A stretch of DNA of 64,000 nucleotides. It comes from Gemmatales bacterium. GTDB lineage: Bacteria; Planctomycetota; Planctomycetia; Gemmatales; Gemmataceae. Position 1 is the first letter of the stretch. Each line of letters starts with the position of its first letter. The stretch spans positions 666,250-730,249 of the forward strand of contig BPJP01000003.1 in the NCBI GenBank assembly GCA_026004675.1. The letters run 5' to 3'. Positions 26,868 to 35,209 of the stretch are shown here, one piece after another. The notes below the pieces were generated by a model, which saw only the letters and a list, made by a program, of their open reading frames with translations, was not told the origin of the DNA and did no database searches. The position numbers were made by a program, and so were the translations under genes.

Positions 26868-27725
26868 ATGTTGCAACGCAATTCGAAAGTAGACGTTACC
26901 CTCTGGCAGCCGGGGCAAGAAGCCTTTCCCGGCTATCGCCTGGTTCAAAAGCTGGGGCAGGGAGATGCCGGCGAAGTCTGGGAAGCAAAGAGACCAGACA
27001 ATTCCCTTGTCGCGCTTAAATTCATCACCTTCTCCGACTTGAAGGACGCCGCTGCTGAAATCAAAACGCTCGAAAATATCTGCCGCATTCACCACGCCAA
27101 CCTCATCGAAATACTGGGAGTGTGGAGCGTCCCCGGGGGATTGCTCTTATCCATGGATCGCGCAGATGGCAGCTTGCAGGATCTCGTCGATTTGTCGATG
27201 CAGGAGTACGGCACAGGACTGGAAGGAGAATTGGTCATTCAATATCTGCGCCAAGTCGCCGAAGTGCTCGATTTTCTGAACAGCCCTGTTCATCGGCTCG
27301 TTGATGGCCGAATCGTCGGTTTCCAGCACTGCAACATCAAGCCATCCAACCTTTTACTGTTCGGCGACACGGTCAAGATCAGCGACCTCGGCCTGGCGTC
27401 TTCTTTCAGCATCCCCTCCCATCGCAAGTTGACCAACCTCGATTACGCGGCCCCTGAAGTCTACCAGGGTAAATTCAGCAACCATATCGACCAGTATGCA
27501 TTGGCTTTGACCTATGCCACTTTGAGATTGGGAAAGCTGCCCTTTCCATCGACCGGGAACAATCTGCGCGGCAGCTGGCCGCGCCGGCGGCCCAAAGCCG
27601 ATCTCTCCGCCCTTTCTGAAGAAGAGCAAAACGTACTGAATCGGGCGCTCGCCATGGCCCCAGGGGAACGCTGGAAATCTTGCAAAGAGCTGATCATGCA
27701 ACTGGATTTCGCCCTTTCTCGTTGA
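26868..27725 (+). CDS. Ser/Thr protein kinase-like protein with degenerate catalytic loop
   Basis: A 285-residue kinase fold spanning nearly the whole protein. The glycine-rich loop is KLGQGDAGEVW (about residues 28-38), the ATP-binding Lys is in VALKF (about 50), and the APE-like segment is DYAAPEVYQGKF. The catalytic HRD is replaced by HCN in FQHCNIKPSNLL (about 151-163), so the catalytic Asp is Asn. The Mg-binding DFG appears as DLG (KISDLGLAS). Loss of the catalytic Asp predicts weak or no kinase activity, so it may bind ATP as a pseudokinase scaffold. No membrane span or extra domain is visible. Its own promoter is visible upstream. Confidence 0.8.
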   Translation: MLQRNSKVDVTLWQPGQEAFPGYRLVQKLGQGDAGEVWEAKRPDNSLVALKFITFSDLKDAAAEIKTLENICRIHHANLIEILGVWSVPGGLLLSMDRADGSLQDLVDLSMQEYGTGLEGELVIQYLRQVAEVLDFLNSPVHRLVDGRIVGFQHCNIKPSNLLLFGDTVKISDLGLASSFSIPSHRKLTNLDYAAPEVYQGKFSNHIDQYALALTYATLRLGKLPFPSTGNNLRGSWPRRRPKADLSALSEEEQNVLNRALAMAPGERWKSCKELIMQLDFALSR

Positions 27726-28219
27726 ACTTCTCCCGACCAAGTCTGGGCATCCAGGTGTGGGCAGTTCGCAGCGCCACGGAGAATCTCTTCAAGATAAGCC
27801 GTCTTCCGGGCGAGTTGCCAGTCTCGTTCTCATTCCGGTTTCGATCGCTGTCCGTCGCCAGTCCGGACGAATTCCAGATCACCGATGTCTGTTATGCCAT
27901 GGCGTCAGAGGTCGTTTCGGTGCGCGTGGGGACGTGGTTGGAATTATTGAGGATAAAGCCAACTGATTTATCTAACTTAGCTGGTTCACCGTCAACTAAC
28001 GGTGGTTCCAACGAGCGTCGCGGTGCCAGAGCGACAAGCGGACCGTCAACAAACGGTGATTCCAACGAACGTTGTGGTGCCAGCACGACGAGCGGACCGT
28101 CTGCCAGATGGGAAGGAGAGCAGAGTTTCCATCGCTGATACCGCGACGTAAGATGTTGGTTGATGGCTGGGCAGGAGAGAAGGAGACAAAAAGAGCCAAA
28201 GGACGAGGCAAGACGAACC
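27726..28219. other. 494-base region with tandem repeats, no clear gene
   Basis: It holds two 54-base tandem units (27988-28041 and 28042-28095) and the start of a third. An open frame from 27899 to 28138 runs through the units as two 18-residue repeats (PSTNG.SNER.GA..TSG), but it has no ribosome-binding site I can see, so I do not call it a gene. Confidence 0.4.
27988..28105. repeat. 54-base tandem repeat, two units plus part of a third
   Basis: Unit 1 begins ACCGTCAACTAACGGTGGTT at 27988 and unit 2 begins ACCGTCAACAAACGGTGATT at 28042; a third start follows at 28096. The units differ by a handful of substitutions. The 54-base period is a multiple of three. Confidence 0.75.
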
Positions 28220-28417
28220 ATGTTCGAGCGAATTGGTGAAACGGCGGGTAAGATCTGGCACTACTTGAATGCGCACGGTGCCACAACATTGACGAAGCTG
28301 GCCAAAGGCATCAACGAAAACGAGCGGGCGGTGCTATTGGGCATCGGTTGGCTGGCGCGCGAAGACAAACTCGTTTTTTCCACGCAGGGGCGGTCACAAG
28401 TCATTGGGTTAAAGTGA
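28220..28417 (+). CDS. DUF2582-type small winged-helix protein
   Basis: A 65-residue protein: FERIGETAGKIWHYLNAHGATTLTKLAKGINENERAVLLGIGWLAREDKLVFS. This is the short winged-helix domain (DUF2582) seen in archaea and bacteria, with 'G.iw.yL...g..tltkLak.i......lgigWLaREdKl'. Family members are thought to bind DNA or protein partners. The ATG at 28220 is chosen; a longer start at 28160 is basic and unsupported. The gene is isolated, so no operon hint is available. Confidence 0.75.
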   Translation: MFERIGETAGKIWHYLNAHGATTLTKLAKGINENERAVLLGIGWLAREDKLVFSTQGRSQVIGLK

Positions 28418-28450
28418 GCGGGTTTGTCGGCATCGTCGTGTCGGCTGCGT

Positions 28451-29389
28451 TCAGCGAAGGCGGTAACCGCCGACGGGGCGCAGTCCAGTCGGTTGGCCGA
28501 TGCCGCCGGCCAAGTCGTAAGTGCGAACGTCGCGAAGCTGCGGCCGGGCAAATAGCCGGGCACTGCGTTCCGGCGACATGGGCCGATTAACGCTCACTTC
28601 GTTGAGTTTCAATTTCAGCTTGATACTTTGTTCGGGCCAGACGAGTTCGACACGTCTGGGCACGACGGCTCCCGTGGCCGGGTCGTGTTGCACTTCGCGG
28701 ACGTAGGCGGCGCAAATGGTCTTGCCATTTTGATCTTCGAGCAGATGAGCCACGACCTGGACGGCGCTATCGGCGCGGTTGAAGACGGTTTTTTTCCGGA
28801 CGGGCAGGCCTTGAGGCGTCTTTGTCCGCTCGACGAGTTCGATGGTTCGGGGGTTCGTGATGACTTCGTAATTGCCGTTCGGATCCAGTTCGGCCATGCC
28901 CAGCGCCTCAATGACCCATTCGGGCTGGAAGGGGAAGGGCATGCGTTCGGGCGGAACGCGGGCAAAGTCCTGGTGGCTGCAATGGAAGAGGTAGGGGGGA
29001 TCGGCTTTACTGAGCCAGTACCAGAATTCCTGTTGGTTGGAGCCTAGGTCACAGACAGTTGTGCCGCCGACTCGAGCGACGAGGCGGAAGTTGTTGGGCT
29101 TCTGGGCGACCATTTGGCCGCTCATGCCGATGGAACGCAGTTTCTGGGTGGCGTCCATCTGCAACTCGCGGACTTCGAGCGTCTGCATGCGTTTAGCATT
29201 ATCGTTGAGGTAGCGCACCAGTTGGGAGGAGGTGGGGACAGCGGCCGACACAGCGGGCGCCGGAGCCAACGGCGAACGGCCTCGAAGGTTCGACCAGTTG
29301 TGGCAGCCCGACAGAAACGCCACTCCCAAAGCGACGCCGAGCAGCTGAACTGCCATCGGACGGTGGGAAAAACCTCGTGCCGGTCGCAT
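28451..29389 (-). CDS. Lipoprotein, LolA-like planctomycete hypothetical
   Basis: A 312-residue lipoprotein: signal with lipobox SGC (GVALGVAFLSGC), then a beta-rich body with a repeating pattern (SQLVRYLNDNAKRMQTLEV, FRLVARVGGTTVCDLGSNQQEFWYWLSKADPPYLFHC). The middle resembles a LolA/LolB or LppX-like half-barrel, as in planctomycete 'outer membrane lipoprotein-sorting' families. No catalytic site is seen. It is 16 bases downstream of the 29406 gene on the same strand. Function not established. Confidence 0.6.
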   Translation of the reverse strand: MRPARGFSHRPMAVQLLGVALGVAFLSGCHNWSNLRGRSPLAPAPAVSAAVPTSSQLVRYLNDNAKRMQTLEVRELQMDATQKLRSIGMSGQMVAQKPNNFRLVARVGGTTVCDLGSNQQEFWYWLSKADPPYLFHCSHQDFARVPPERMPFPFQPEWVIEALGMAELDPNGNYEVITNPRTIELVERTKTPQGLPVRKKTVFNRADSAVQVVAHLLEDQNGKTICAAYVREVQHDPATGAVVPRRVELVWPEQSIKLKLKLNEVSVNRPMSPERSARLFARPQLRDVRTYDLAGGIGQPTGLRPVGGYRLR

Positions 29390-29405
29390 GACTAACCTCT
29401 TCTTC

Positions 29406-29888
29406 TCAATTCCAGCCCAGAACCTTGAACACTTCGTCCTGGACTTCGGCCATTTCCTGTTCCGTTAAACGCGGGTTTTCCACTTCATACTGCGTGCGCG
29501 TTTTTGTGCATCGCAACAGAAGCCACTCCTTGCCCTCTTCGAGGCGCGTGCCTTCAAACTTGAATCGTTTGCGGCGCAACAGCAACAAAGCGACGATATA
29601 CCGGAAGTTGACTCTGTCCGGAGCTGTTTCGCCCGCCAGTCGCTGGAAGCATTCGATGAGCAGATCGTCGTCGAAAGCAAGCCGTCGTTTGTCCTGGTTA
29701 TCGGGCACGCGGCTTGCCCAGAAGGCAAACGCTCCCTCTGGTGGACCTTGCCACGCTTGCCGCGAATAATCCAACCTGGTCAACTTCCCGTCCTGGTCGA
29801 TCAGGACGCTGAAGATGGCTTCGCCCGGTTGCAATTCACGGTTGGTCGCCGCACAGCGCCGAGTGTTTTCCGCAATCTGGTATTCCAT
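29406..29888 (-). CDS. Planctomycete-conserved hypothetical protein
   Basis: A 160-residue soluble protein. Its N-terminus CAATNRELQPGEAIFSVLIDQDGKL resembles a two-Cys zinc-finger-like head (RRCAATNRELQPGE), followed by a helical segment (LLIECFQRLAGETAPDRVNFRYIVALLLLRRKRFKFEG). I know no function. It precedes the lipoprotein gene at 28451 on the same strand with a gap of 16 bases, so the two are probably co-transcribed. Confidence 0.6.
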   Translation of the reverse strand: MEYQIAENTRRCAATNRELQPGEAIFSVLIDQDGKLTRLDYSRQAWQGPPEGAFAFWASRVPDNQDKRRLAFDDDLLIECFQRLAGETAPDRVNFRYIVALLLLRRKRFKFEGTRLEEGKEWLLLRCTKTRTQYEVENPRLTEQEMAEVQDEVFKVLGWN

Positions 29889-30124
29889 GCCGTTTCCACA
29901 GGCGAAGGCCTATTCATACTATCCCTCGCCATTTCCAACCATCAAGCAAGAAACCATCCTATTGGCCGGTTTTTCTCCGCTATTCTACGCGTGTTTGCCG
30001 ATCATGGCGACTTTGCGGCTTTCGCCGCCCGCTCCGAGTGACAGTGCAGGTTCGCGTGGCGATTGCAAAATCGTCAAATCAAAGTCGATGGTCCTCAATG
30101 GTTACGACCCGCGTGCTGCTGGCC

Positions 30125-31543
30125 TTAATCGGACCAGCGTTCCAATTCTGCCATAATCTCATGGGGGATTTCCTTTCCCCAGCCAACGTAGTGATGTCTG
30201 ATGATGCCTTCCTTATCGAGGACGAACATTTTGGGCGTCGCCTCGAGGTCGTACAGATGACGAAGCGAATTTCCCAACAACACCGGAATGGTTAGTCGAA
30301 CGCCATGCGTATCGTTCAGGACGGAAAGTTCTTCGTCGGCAACAGCCAGCGCGATGACGGCGATTTTCTTTTCGAAGCGGCGTTGTGCGTTTTGGGCGAA
30401 CCGGAGAATCGCATGGGCTTTTTCCGAATCGGTGCGATAAAAAACCAGCAAAATGGGCTGGCCGAAGTGCCGATGCAAGCGAAATCGGCGTTGCTTATTG
30501 TTGACTGCATAGAGAATGGGCACCATGAAATCCGGTGCGATCTGTCCGACAACGGCTTTGGTGACGGCCGACGCCGGCTGGTAAGGGACGTATTTGCCAT
30601 CGCGGGCGGCTTGTAAATGGGCCTGCAAGCTAAGCAATGCCGGGCGATACGGCGTCGGGGGATAATGATCGATTTGGTACTGTATTTTTTGTGCGAGTCC
30701 GTCGTAGATATTGGCGAATTTTTTGTTCGGTTCGCGAAGGTAAGGCTCCGCTGCTTTGGCCAGTCGCCGATAGTGGGCAATCTCGTGAAAGCGGTCGTCA
30801 TAGAGCTTGCCGGGATAGACCAGATTGCTTTCCAGATCGTATTCGACGACAAAGCGTTGGGTCGGTTCCGTCCGGGCCGGATCACGCCGTTCGATGACGC
30901 GTTTGACACGCTGAGCGATGCCGAATCGCGAAGAGAGCCAGACCGTATCGATGCGTCGCCAGGCGGTGCGGTCGGCGCGTGGTCTCATCCAATCGGCCGA
31001 CTGTTGCAGCCCCATTAGCTTGACGCATGTGGTGCCGTCGATCGTCTCGACGCCGATAACCATCCAAGACCTCGGCGGACGATTTTCCTCGGCTGTTTCC
31101 CAGCTGTCATCGATGCGAACACGATGTTTGGGCACCTGAACGAACTGTCCACATTCGATCGAAGCGGGACCGTCGAGCGGAGCTGCCAGCGAGTGATCCC
31201 AGGCTGAACGAATCTCGCCGTCGCTCGCGACGTGGACAAGTTCCAGACGAACCGAGCGCGGCTCGCGCGGAGGCAACGGTGCGTTGTGGGCTTGACGGCG
31301 CAACAGGCGGAGCGACGTGTAGAGTACCGCCTGGGACTCTTGCGGTGAGGTTTCCAAGACAAACACGCGGGCTTCGATTTCATACGCTCGTGTGTTGTAC
31401 ACCCGCCGGTCCATCGCTTCTTCTGTGTATTTGCCGCGATACACCAACTCCTGGCCGCGCTTCAAGCGCGGCGTCAGCAGCCAGTCTTGTTCCGACTGCA
31501 GCGGCAAAACAGTGGCGCTCATTAAACATAACGTTGCGAACAT
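30125..31543 (-). CDS. Redoxin-fold exported protein without catalytic Cys
   Basis: A 472-residue protein. A hydrophobic N-terminus (FATLCLMSATVLPLQS) may be a signal peptide, then a beta-rich region of about 250 residues, then a thioredoxin/AhpC-like domain in the last ~150 residues (PILLVFYRTDSEKAHAILRFAQNAQRRF, FVLDKEGIIRHHYVGWG). The position where TlpA-type proteins carry WCxxC has FYRTDSEKA, with no Cys. Thiol redox activity is therefore doubtful; a binding role is more likely. The start at 31543 is weakly supported, with no clear ribosome-binding site. Confidence 0.65.
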   Translation of the reverse strand: MFATLCLMSATVLPLQSEQDWLLTPRLKRGQELVYRGKYTEEAMDRRVYNTRAYEIEARVFVLETSPQESQAVLYTSLRLLRRQAHNAPLPPREPRSVRLELVHVASDGEIRSAWDHSLAAPLDGPASIECGQFVQVPKHRVRIDDSWETAEENRPPRSWMVIGVETIDGTTCVKLMGLQQSADWMRPRADRTAWRRIDTVWLSSRFGIAQRVKRVIERRDPARTEPTQRFVVEYDLESNLVYPGKLYDDRFHEIAHYRRLAKAAEPYLREPNKKFANIYDGLAQKIQYQIDHYPPTPYRPALLSLQAHLQAARDGKYVPYQPASAVTKAVVGQIAPDFMVPILYAVNNKQRRFRLHRHFGQPILLVFYRTDSEKAHAILRFAQNAQRRFEKKIAVIALAVADEELSVLNDTHGVRLTIPVLLGNSLRHLYDLEATPKMFVLDKEGIIRHHYVGWGKEIPHEIMAELERWSD

Positions 31544-31888
31544 TTCTCTGATCCGAAGACAGAGGAACCCTTCCTCGCGCAGGCCGGTCGCTTCGAAGCG
31601 GCGGGATTATAACGAGATTCGGATTTCTCACAACCGCGCTTTTAAATCGAACGGCCGAAATCACTCTTCAGCCGAACGCGAAACAACAATGTAGCCGCTC
31701 TGGGTAAACCGTGACACCGACAAGATTCGCACACCAGACCCGACCCTCACCAACTGCCGAAAACGTGTTTTTGTCGACGCACAGCGTGTGTCGGCTGTAC
31801 GTTTTCCAGCTTCTCCAGGTTGCCCCAATGAGGTACCATGGCTCGATACGCTCGGGTTGTCGGCCATTCTCTTACCTCGGACGCCGCC
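31544..31888. other. 345-base divergent intergenic region with a hairpin
   Basis: No gene is visible. A 48-base hairpin spans 31759-31806: outer stem GAAAACGT/ACGTTTTC and inner stem CGACGCAC/GTGTGTCG with one mismatch. It has no trailing T-run, so it is not a typical terminator. Its role is unknown. Confidence 0.35.
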
Positions 31889-32839
31889 ATGATCGACTTC
31901 AAATATCTCCGTCTGGGCATCTCAGGTATGGCCAACTCTCACAAGGCCAGTATCCTTGCCGGCCATCTGGGAGCCGCCTTGGTTGCCGGTTATTTCTTCG
32001 GCGAAGAGCACGGCGACCTTGACGACGCAGTTTATCGCGGGATCGAAAAGGAACTCGACCGCATCCTCGCCGGTGAAGAGGCGATCTGGTTCAACGCGAA
32101 AAAAGCGGGCATTGCCATTGCCGACCTGTTCCAACCACTGCCGAAAGGACGATCCGAAAAGGAGCGTATCCGTGTCATAGCCGACGCCCTCGAACGCAAC
32201 ATCGACAAGCCCCGAGAATCAGGACACAACGTCATTTTTGCGTCGATCGCCATCCGCGCTTTGACCGATCACCCTGAGTTCGCGACGGAAGCAGTGGTCG
32301 ACGGCATTCGTAAACTCATTGCCGGGTTCGATCGGGCCAATCCGGGGCGGGGCTATTACGGCCAGGAGCAGGGCTGGTTGCGTGGTGACAAAGTCAAATT
32401 GCCGAAAAACCAGAAACTTCCCGCGTACAACGATGAACAGACCCTTGCCGAAGTGGTGGCGGATGAGTTGATCAACCATGCCAGCAAACAGCGCCGCGGC
32501 TTCGGGGGGCTGTGGCATCTCATCAATCACGCTGCCGGGATTCTGGAATTATCGCGATTCGGATTCAAGGAAATCGCTCGCCAGGCCATACCGTCGCACC
32601 GGCACCATTTGGCATTGTGGCGAACGCTCCCCGACGTCGAAAAAGAATTCGGCGCCGTTGTACCGGCCCGCCACGATCCGCGCGATCCCGCTTACTGGAA
32701 GGACATGCTCAAACGGGATCAAGCCAGACTCACGCATCGCATCAAGACACTCTACGGCTTTTGGACCGTAGCTCGGTATCTTCGTAGTGCCGCGAAGAAG
32801 AAGCAGGCGGAAAAAGCACTGCTTTATTTGATGGCCTGA
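31889..32839 (+). CDS. Planctomycete-conserved hypothetical protein
   Basis: A 316-residue protein with no named domain that I recognise. It is mostly helical with several conserved-looking His and Asp/Glu (HLGAALVAGYFFGEEHGDL, NPGRGYYGQEQGWLRGDK, INHAAGILELSRFGFKEIA, SHRHHLALWRTL). A helical bundle such as a haem- or metal-binding fold is possible, but no motif confirms it. The ATG at 31889 is chosen over an upstream start of low plausibility. No obvious operon partner. Confidence 0.6.
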   Translation: MIDFKYLRLGISGMANSHKASILAGHLGAALVAGYFFGEEHGDLDDAVYRGIEKELDRILAGEEAIWFNAKKAGIAIADLFQPLPKGRSEKERIRVIADALERNIDKPRESGHNVIFASIAIRALTDHPEFATEAVVDGIRKLIAGFDRANPGRGYYGQEQGWLRGDKVKLPKNQKLPAYNDEQTLAEVVADELINHASKQRRGFGGLWHLINHAAGILELSRFGFKEIARQAIPSHRHHLALWRTLPDVEKEFGAVVPARHDPRDPAYWKDMLKRDQARLTHRIKTLYGFWTVARYLRSAAKKKQAEKALLYLMA

Positions 32840-32851
32840 GCGGCCTGTTGG

Positions 32852-35101
32852 TTACTTTCTTTCTGTTGATTGGAACTGAAGCTTGACTTTGAGCTGCCGA
32901 TAGTGGTCGTCTTGCATGCGTCGTTTTTCTTTCTCATAGAGCCGGAGCGCTTTCAGCCACGCCGAACGTGCCTCTTGTTTTCGACCCAGCCGGTCATAAA
33001 CGTCGCCCAAATGGTCCCAAAGCGTTGGGTCGTTGCCGTGAGGTAAACGAACGGCGCGTTGCAGGTGATGCAAGGCTTCTTCGTATTTGCCGCGTTTGAA
33101 AAGAACCCACCCCAAACTGTCGATATACGCAGCCTTGTCCTGAGTCTCGAGGGATGAATGTTTTTGCTCTTCGCCAGGTACACGTCGTTGCGCTCGGTCC
33201 AAATCAATGGCTTTGCGGATCAGACGTTCGGCCTCTTCGAGGTTTTTGCCCCGGTCGGCCATGAGATAGCCCAGATCGTTATTGGCCGTGTCGTCGTTCG
33301 GGTCGAATTTCAGGATCAAGCGAAGCTGCTCTTCCGCCTGGTCATGCAGCTTCGCCGTCGTATAGACCCCCGATAGCGTGTAGCGAATGTCGCGTTCCTG
33401 CTTCGCACCTTTGTACTCTTTCAACAATTTTTCGCACACCTTCACCGCATCGTCGAATTTGCCATCCAGGGCCAGCAGCGTGGCCTTGCGGCGTAGCAGA
33501 TAGAGACGATTGTCGGCATCTGCAAACCGCAGGGCCGTTTCCGTCTCCGACAAAGCCTTTTCGATCTCATCGAGTTGGGCCCAGGCACGAATCAGGTAAT
33601 CGTGGAACAACAAGCGGTTGAGCAACTGGTTTTGCTTCAGCCCGCGCCTGCTCCACTCGATTACCTCTTCGTATTTGCGTTGTTCCCAGAGAACTTCCAA
33701 CAGCCCGAGATACAACTCGGCCTGGCCCCGCTGATCGAAGTCGTCGATTTTACGAAAACAACGACGGTAGAATTTTTCAGCGCTGGTCCAAAGCGCGGCG
33801 CGAGCGGCGAGCAATCCCAGATAACGCCAGGTATTATGGTGGCGTTCCTTGTTGCCAAGTTCCCGTTCCGCGATCGGCACCAGAGCTTCAGACAGGTCGC
33901 GACGATCTCGAAGGACGTTCAGCATGGCACGTGCCTGGGCTGCTGCCATGGCATCCCCCGCAGGTCCGCCTGCGGGGTCCGCTTTGACCAACGCGGCATC
34001 CAGTTCCTGTAGAACCTGGTCCATCCTGCCGCGCTTCTGGTAAAGCATGAGCAGGGAGGCATACACGTCGATTCGCGGCACCTCTTTGGCGATTGTCTTG
34101 TACAGCGACTCGGCCTCGGACCATTGCTCGTGTTGTACCAACTGGTCGGCAAGAAGTTTTTTCAAGGAGATATTGTACGGGTCCAGTTGGACGTAATGAC
34201 GCAATGCCGGCAGAATTTGCTCGTTACGATTCAATTCTTTCAAAAGGGCGATCTTCAGTTCATAGGCTTCCATCTCCTGCGGCTGAAGCAGCAGATAAGC
34301 ATCGATGTGTTCGAGAGCTTCCTTCGGCTTCTTCTGCGCCTGGCGAATCCTGGCGAGGTGCAGGTTCAGCCGTCGGGCTGATTGCGGATCCTTTTGCTGA
34401 GCCTTTTTCAAAGCCGAAGCGGCCGATTCGTAACGTTTTTGCTGCAAATAGAGTTTGGCTAAATGCTCATGCAGCCGCGCGGAACGCGAGGCGATTTCCG
34501 TTCGCGTAAAAACCCCTTTTTCAATGAAGGGCGTCGGCTCGTCCAGCAACTTGGCCACGCGGTTATAGGCTGCCAAAGCGCTGTCCAAGTCTGCCATCTC
34601 CTCATAGAGTTCGCCAAGGTCCGAAGCGATCCGCAGATGCATTTCGGGATCGGCATCCAGATTCGGACGTGCTAGCCCCTGTTGCAATGCTTCGAGGGCT
34701 CGGCCCCTTTCCCCTTGCGTGCGATGCAGGCGGGCAAGCAAGAACCAGATACGCAGGTTGTCCGCATCCAACTTGAGGATTTTCTGGCACATCGCCAGCG
34801 CATCCGCTGGCCTTTCCATGGCCACATAAAGCGGGATGAGCGCTTCGTACGGTGCGGTCGCTTCCGGATCAAGTCGTGCGGCTTTTTCCAGCAGTTCCAA
34901 TGCCGTCAGCAGCCGATTCTGACGTTCGTGGCGCATGCCGAGAGCGAAAAGTGTAACAGCTTCGCGATGGTTTTGCTGTTCCCGCGTCAGTGTCGGCGCA
35001 ATCAGCTTCGGTGCGACGGCGGGTGGAATTTGCGCCACCCCCTCCATGCTCCCGGCAGCAAGAACAAGACAGCTAACAACGAAACTTGCAGGTCGTGGCA
35101 T
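32852..35101 (-). CDS. Exported TPR-repeat protein
   Basis: A 749-residue protein with a signal peptide (PRPASFVVSCLVLAAGSMEGVAQ) and many tandem TPRs from about residue 45 to the end (RLDPEATAPYEALIPLYVAMERPADALAMCQKI; RLNLHLARIRQAQKKPKEALEHIDAYL; DPNDDTANNDLGYLMADRGKNLEEAERLI). TPR arrays scaffold protein complexes, here probably in the periplasm. The start at 35101 (MPRPASF) is preferred because GGGGAAGG precedes it at a suitable distance; the ATG nine bases upstream is an alternative. No enzyme domain is present. Confidence 0.75.
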   Translation of the reverse strand: MPRPASFVVSCLVLAAGSMEGVAQIPPAVAPKLIAPTLTREQQNHREAVTLFALGMRHERQNRLLTALELLEKAARLDPEATAPYEALIPLYVAMERPADALAMCQKILKLDADNLRIWFLLARLHRTQGERGRALEALQQGLARPNLDADPEMHLRIASDLGELYEEMADLDSALAAYNRVAKLLDEPTPFIEKGVFTRTEIASRSARLHEHLAKLYLQQKRYESAASALKKAQQKDPQSARRLNLHLARIRQAQKKPKEALEHIDAYLLLQPQEMEAYELKIALLKELNRNEQILPALRHYVQLDPYNISLKKLLADQLVQHEQWSEAESLYKTIAKEVPRIDVYASLLMLYQKRGRMDQVLQELDAALVKADPAGGPAGDAMAAAQARAMLNVLRDRRDLSEALVPIAERELGNKERHHNTWRYLGLLAARAALWTSAEKFYRRCFRKIDDFDQRGQAELYLGLLEVLWEQRKYEEVIEWSRRGLKQNQLLNRLLFHDYLIRAWAQLDEIEKALSETETALRFADADNRLYLLRRKATLLALDGKFDDAVKVCEKLLKEYKGAKQERDIRYTLSGVYTTAKLHDQAEEQLRLILKFDPNDDTANNDLGYLMADRGKNLEEAERLIRKAIDLDRAQRRVPGEEQKHSSLETQDKAAYIDSLGWVLFKRGKYEEALHHLQRAVRLPHGNDPTLWDHLGDVYDRLGRKQEARSAWLKALRLYEKEKRRMQDDHYRQLKVKLQFQSTERK

Positions 35102-35209
35102 CTTCTCCATCCTTCCCCATGAGAACATACCCAAGGGAATTGCCGATCACGGTCAACAGCCTTAACCGAATCGACACGTTTGCGGAATAGCAATTCGGCG
35201 TCCCGCCAC

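Noticed and set aside
27899..28138. A repeat-containing small protein gene
   Set aside because: No ribosome-binding site precedes the ATG, the codons are not distinctive, and the repeat period alone keeps the frame open.
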